Positions 57,029-60,000 of a stretch of DNA of 60,000 bases are shown here, in pieces. A program made the translations under genes and the position numbers. How positions within the stretch are numbered: the stretch's first letter is position 1; every line of letters begins with the position of its first letter. Source of the stretch: Hydractinia symbiolongicarpus (taxonomy: Eukaryota > Cnidaria > Hydrozoa > Anthoathecata > Hydractiniidae); the NCBI RefSeq assembly GCF_029227915.1, contig NC_079887.1:12402001-12462000 (forward strand). The letters run 5' to 3'. The notes under the pieces are model-generated. The model ran no database searches and was not told where the DNA came from. It saw nothing but the letters and a program-made list of their open reading frames with translations.

Positions 57029-58150
57029 TTCAATGTCAAGGTGGTATGCAGTCTAATAACACCCGTTTACTTGCCGACGTTTTGGAAAAAGCCCGATACG
57101 CCCTGTGGTGAGAAGCGTTTTTCTGCAATACAATTAATTGCCGTTGAATTTCGCGCCCTTGGCGTAAAATATGAAATATGCGGTATTTTATTATCGCAAT
57201 AAGTATAAGAGTTTTTTAAACGTAGTCTTGTTTGACCTAACGTTCAAAACTTTTATGAAAGTCAATTTGCAACTATTGGCTCATTCTAAGGCTAATTACC
57301 CAAATTTTTGACTGCTTTCAAGAGGACGTGGCGGTAGCGGAATAATTGAGAAGCCTTTTGCCGGTTAAGCCTAGTCTACACCATGAATATACAAAAAGAG
57401 CAGAACTATTATAGCACGCTAGTACACTGTCCATTAAATTACTTTCTTCCTAACTAAATTAAAATAATTTACAGATATTGTTGTTAGACATGACTTTCCA
57501 TCCAAATAAAATAAAATAAATTTTTCTTAGGGTTTTGAGTGTACACGTGACCTTCTCTATATACACACCTTTAGAAAAACGTTCGAAAAAATGTGTCGTC
57601 TCCTATAATTTTTAAACAAAGTTAAATACTGCATAGTTCAGGAGGATTAATATTAGCTAAAACAGGAGGAAAATCTGTTTGGAAACCATTTCGATACCTG
57701 TGTCAACGAACAATTTTACAGTCAGAATTTTTATTTAAAAATTTATATAATTAAATATTGTATATATTAGCTATTTAGATTTCTTTGTATATACGCATTA
57801 TTCTCTCTTTAAATTACAATCTATAGCATAAAGTTTATCGTAACATATGTTCTGTTTATATACGTACTATATAAGGTGTTGCATATATTTTGTGTTTTGC
57901 AGTACACTTTGATAGTAAACTGTTAAATATATATAGTATAGATAACGTACGGCATATATATACGCTGTGCTTGTAACTATACATATATCGGTTGTGTAAA
58001 GATCACGTATACACACTCTGTATAAAATCAGGTATATATAATACTGTATATATATACGGCTTGCGACTATATAGGTGTGTATATTACATGTGCGTCTATC
58101 TAGTACATATGTATCATTTAGTTTTGTAAAGATATGTTTATAATAAAACT
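57029..58150 (+). other. APPBP2: APPBP2 3' untranslated and downstream region
   Basis: Non-coding. AATAAA signals at 57,505-57,510 and 58,142-58,147 are candidates for polyadenylation. Between 57,830 and 58,130 is a run of TATATAC-rich short palindromes. Confidence 0.45.
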
Positions 58151-59300
58151 TGCAGTATCAAAGAACGAACTTTTAAATTGTTCCCTAAAGTTTTTAATTT
58201 TGTGATGAATTACCATGACAGACAAAATGACTTTGCCATTTTCAACTTTTAGAAGGACCCTTTTTTAATCAGCAATAGACTTGACACGTTAATATTTATG
58301 GCAAAAAGTTATTGATAAAGAAAATCGGAAAGAAATTTGACAAAACATTGACTCAGTAAATTAAATTTTTTTTTCAGGAACCTTTTTGTTTTAAGAAAAA
58401 TGACGCGAATTTCTTTCTTCGTAAAATAGCAAAATACGTTTACAGGCCATGCTCTGTTTTCGCAATAAAGAATTGGACAGGATGCAACAAAGAATAAACT
58501 TTCTAGAAAAAATTTTAGCATGTTCAAAGAGATGCTTAGAAATACAAAAATAGAGACGTTTTTTCAAATATTTATGCACACGATTGTAACTTCGACTAAA
58601 ATTCGCGACAGTATTTTAGCCATGCAAGGATTTTGTTAAGTTTGTAATCTCCCACCAATTTCTGTCAATTGTTTTATTTCCCAACCACTTCAAAGGAAAA
58701 AGCTCTTCAAGTGTAGGAATATACGTTCCATCGCCAGCTAAAAAAAAATGCGTGCATAAATAACACACTCGTTCCAAGCGCCTTTTTTTCATATCGATGT
58801 CGGAAAAAATAGAAAATGCCCTAGTAACGAGGTTCTTATACCTATTCTCTTATGCAAGGTGTTGTCGTTGGTAATTTTATAGGGTCCTTATAAAAGTTAT
58901 CCTTCAGTTGTATCACGTGGTGTTTTCTTAGTGTCCTAGGCTTTATTGAAGATGATAATAATGCTATGCTGTACAAAAACACAAAATGTCAGGGCCATGC
59001 TAAAACCCAGACTAGCGTATGATACTATAAAGAATTGTGGCAGGGGCAAGGCTCACAATTTAAAATAGTCATTCGTTTGGCTTTCAAAACTTCAGACCTT
59101 TTTAATATTTTTTTCTTCAAAATTCTGGTCTAAAAGCCACAATTATGATCGTAACAGTTCAATGATGCCGCATGTTTTTTGTGCTGCTAATAGTCTAACA
59201 ATATGTTTGCAAAATTTGGATACATTTCCCTTTTTAGTTGTTTCTCCTAGACGAATCTGCAGGGCGACAAAACTCACGGCATAAATTTCTTTGAGCATAT
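58151..59300. other. Intergenic, no gene seen
   Basis: Short frames at 58,309-58,579 (minus) lack motifs. Nothing else supported. Confidence 0.45.
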
Positions 59301-59304
59301 TTGT

Positions 59305-59700
59305 CTCTTTTATAATCGCTGTCGTCCGTCTGTTTGTCTGTCTGTTACGATAACACGAAAGGAGAAATTTAAAGGACGGTCAACCCCGTGGATTTTTCCA
59401 CGGGTTGAACACTGTTCTCGATAATAATATCCGTCGTCTGTCTGTTTGTTACGAAAAAACGAATTGCGGTATATAAAGGGCGGGCGACCCTGTGATTTTT
59501 TCCACGGGTTGAAGACTGTTCTCGATAATAATATCCGTCGTCTGTCTGTTTGTTACGAAAAAACGAATTGCGATATATAAAGGGCGGGCGACCCTGTGGT
59601 TTTTTTTACAGGTTGACGACTATTTTATATAATAATAGCCATCGTCTGTCCGTTTATCTGTCTGTTTCGAAAACACGAAATATGAAATATAAAGGACGCC
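59305..59700. repeat. Tandem 104-bp repeat with hairpin (composite repeat copy E)
   Basis: About four units, period 104 bp (CTGTTCTCGATAATAATA at 59,412 and 59,516; degenerate CTATTTTATATAATAATA at 59,620). Each unit has a CCGTCTGTCTGTTTG tract, AACACGAAA or AAAACGAATTG, TATATAAAGGGCGG and CCGTGGATTTTTCCACGGGT, a hairpin also seen in the composite repeats. The middle two units are almost identical. Confidence 0.85.
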
Positions 59701-60000
59701 TGTTTGTCTCTTCGCAAATACCATCGCAAGTAATGAGAAACGCGCAATGTTTTCATAATAATATTCCAAGATCACTTGAAACGACCAATTTGAAAATTTA
59801 AACGCAGTCCACATTGAAAAAAATGTAGCACTTACAACAACACGTAGAGTATGGGTAATAGCGCTACCATTTTAGTTTTTACCTTCTGTATGGTAAATAA
59901 ATAGATATAGAAAAAATATTAATAGCAATAAAAAATTAACGTACGTATGCTTTTTAACTGTGCTCTTACATGCTCTTGAAAATCTCCTCTATTGGGAGGA
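59701..60000. other. Window end, no feature seen
   Basis: AT-rich sequence beyond the tandem array. No motif-bearing open frame or repeat recognised. Confidence 0.4.

Noticed and set aside
59305-59700. A regularly spaced array that could suggest CRISPR
   Set aside because: The whole 104-bp unit is repeated, there are no unique spacers, and the DNA is from an animal.

Overview
The window is animal nuclear DNA. It is AT-rich and intron-dense (GT...AG splice sites) and crowded with decayed transposable elements. The proteins and repeat mixture (GIY-YIG Penelope-like element, RTE-like and CR1/L2-like LINEs, PIF/Harbinger, Tigger/pogo, GCTAGC-rich simple DNA) suggest a cnidarian, perhaps a medusozoan. 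That is inference; nothing here fixes the species. No rRNA gene, bona fide tRNA gene or CRISPR array was seen.

Two host genes lie head to head. On the minus strand, from about 35,061 down to 2,571, is an eIF2-alpha kinase of the GCN2/EIF2AK4 type. I could place thirteen exons: RWD domain, an acidic linker, the protein kinase (including a 45-nt microexon), one long histidyl-tRNA-synthetase-like exon and the start of the C-terminal domain. The start codon and last exon(s) were not found. The kinase-insert exon (18,717-18,944) has a net 1-nt frame break, and no pseudokinase exons were recognised. On the plus strand, 47,360-57,028, is an APPBP2 orthologue: 17 exons that join in phase and encode 596 residues of a TPR-rich CUL2 substrate receptor; only the first exon with the start codon is unsure.

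Most of the rest is mobile DNA in introns and in the 12-kb gap between the genes. In EIF2AK4 introns: an internally deleted Tigger element (463-1304), a hAT-like transposase fragment (3,950-5,346), an RTE-like LINE lacking its RT catalytic box (about 9,700-13,080), a Harbinger element with exact TTA target duplication (13,241-14,064), a tetranucleotide array (15,305-15,560), an inverted pair of tRNA-derived SINEs (19,404 and 21,140), a GCAAAAGTTTTTTCC-rich inverted-repeat element (22,099-22,728), a CR1/L2-like LINE (24,640-28,091) and a 1.7-kb segment between 157-160-bp direct repeats (32,052-34,072). Between the genes: a dispersed repeat, a Gypsy-type RT relic (38,640-39,260) and a Penelope-like element folded into a 326-bp inverted repeat with a possible hammerhead-like motif. 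In APPBP2 intron 15 there is a second, antisense copy of the RTE-like LINE.

The least explained component is a dispersed composite repeat: a GTGGAAAAATCCAC hairpin, roughly 145-bp units carrying a TGACGTCA palindrome, (CAGG/CAGA)n arrays and, at the right edge, 104-bp tandem units. Its layout resembles Helentron-associated non-autonomous elements.
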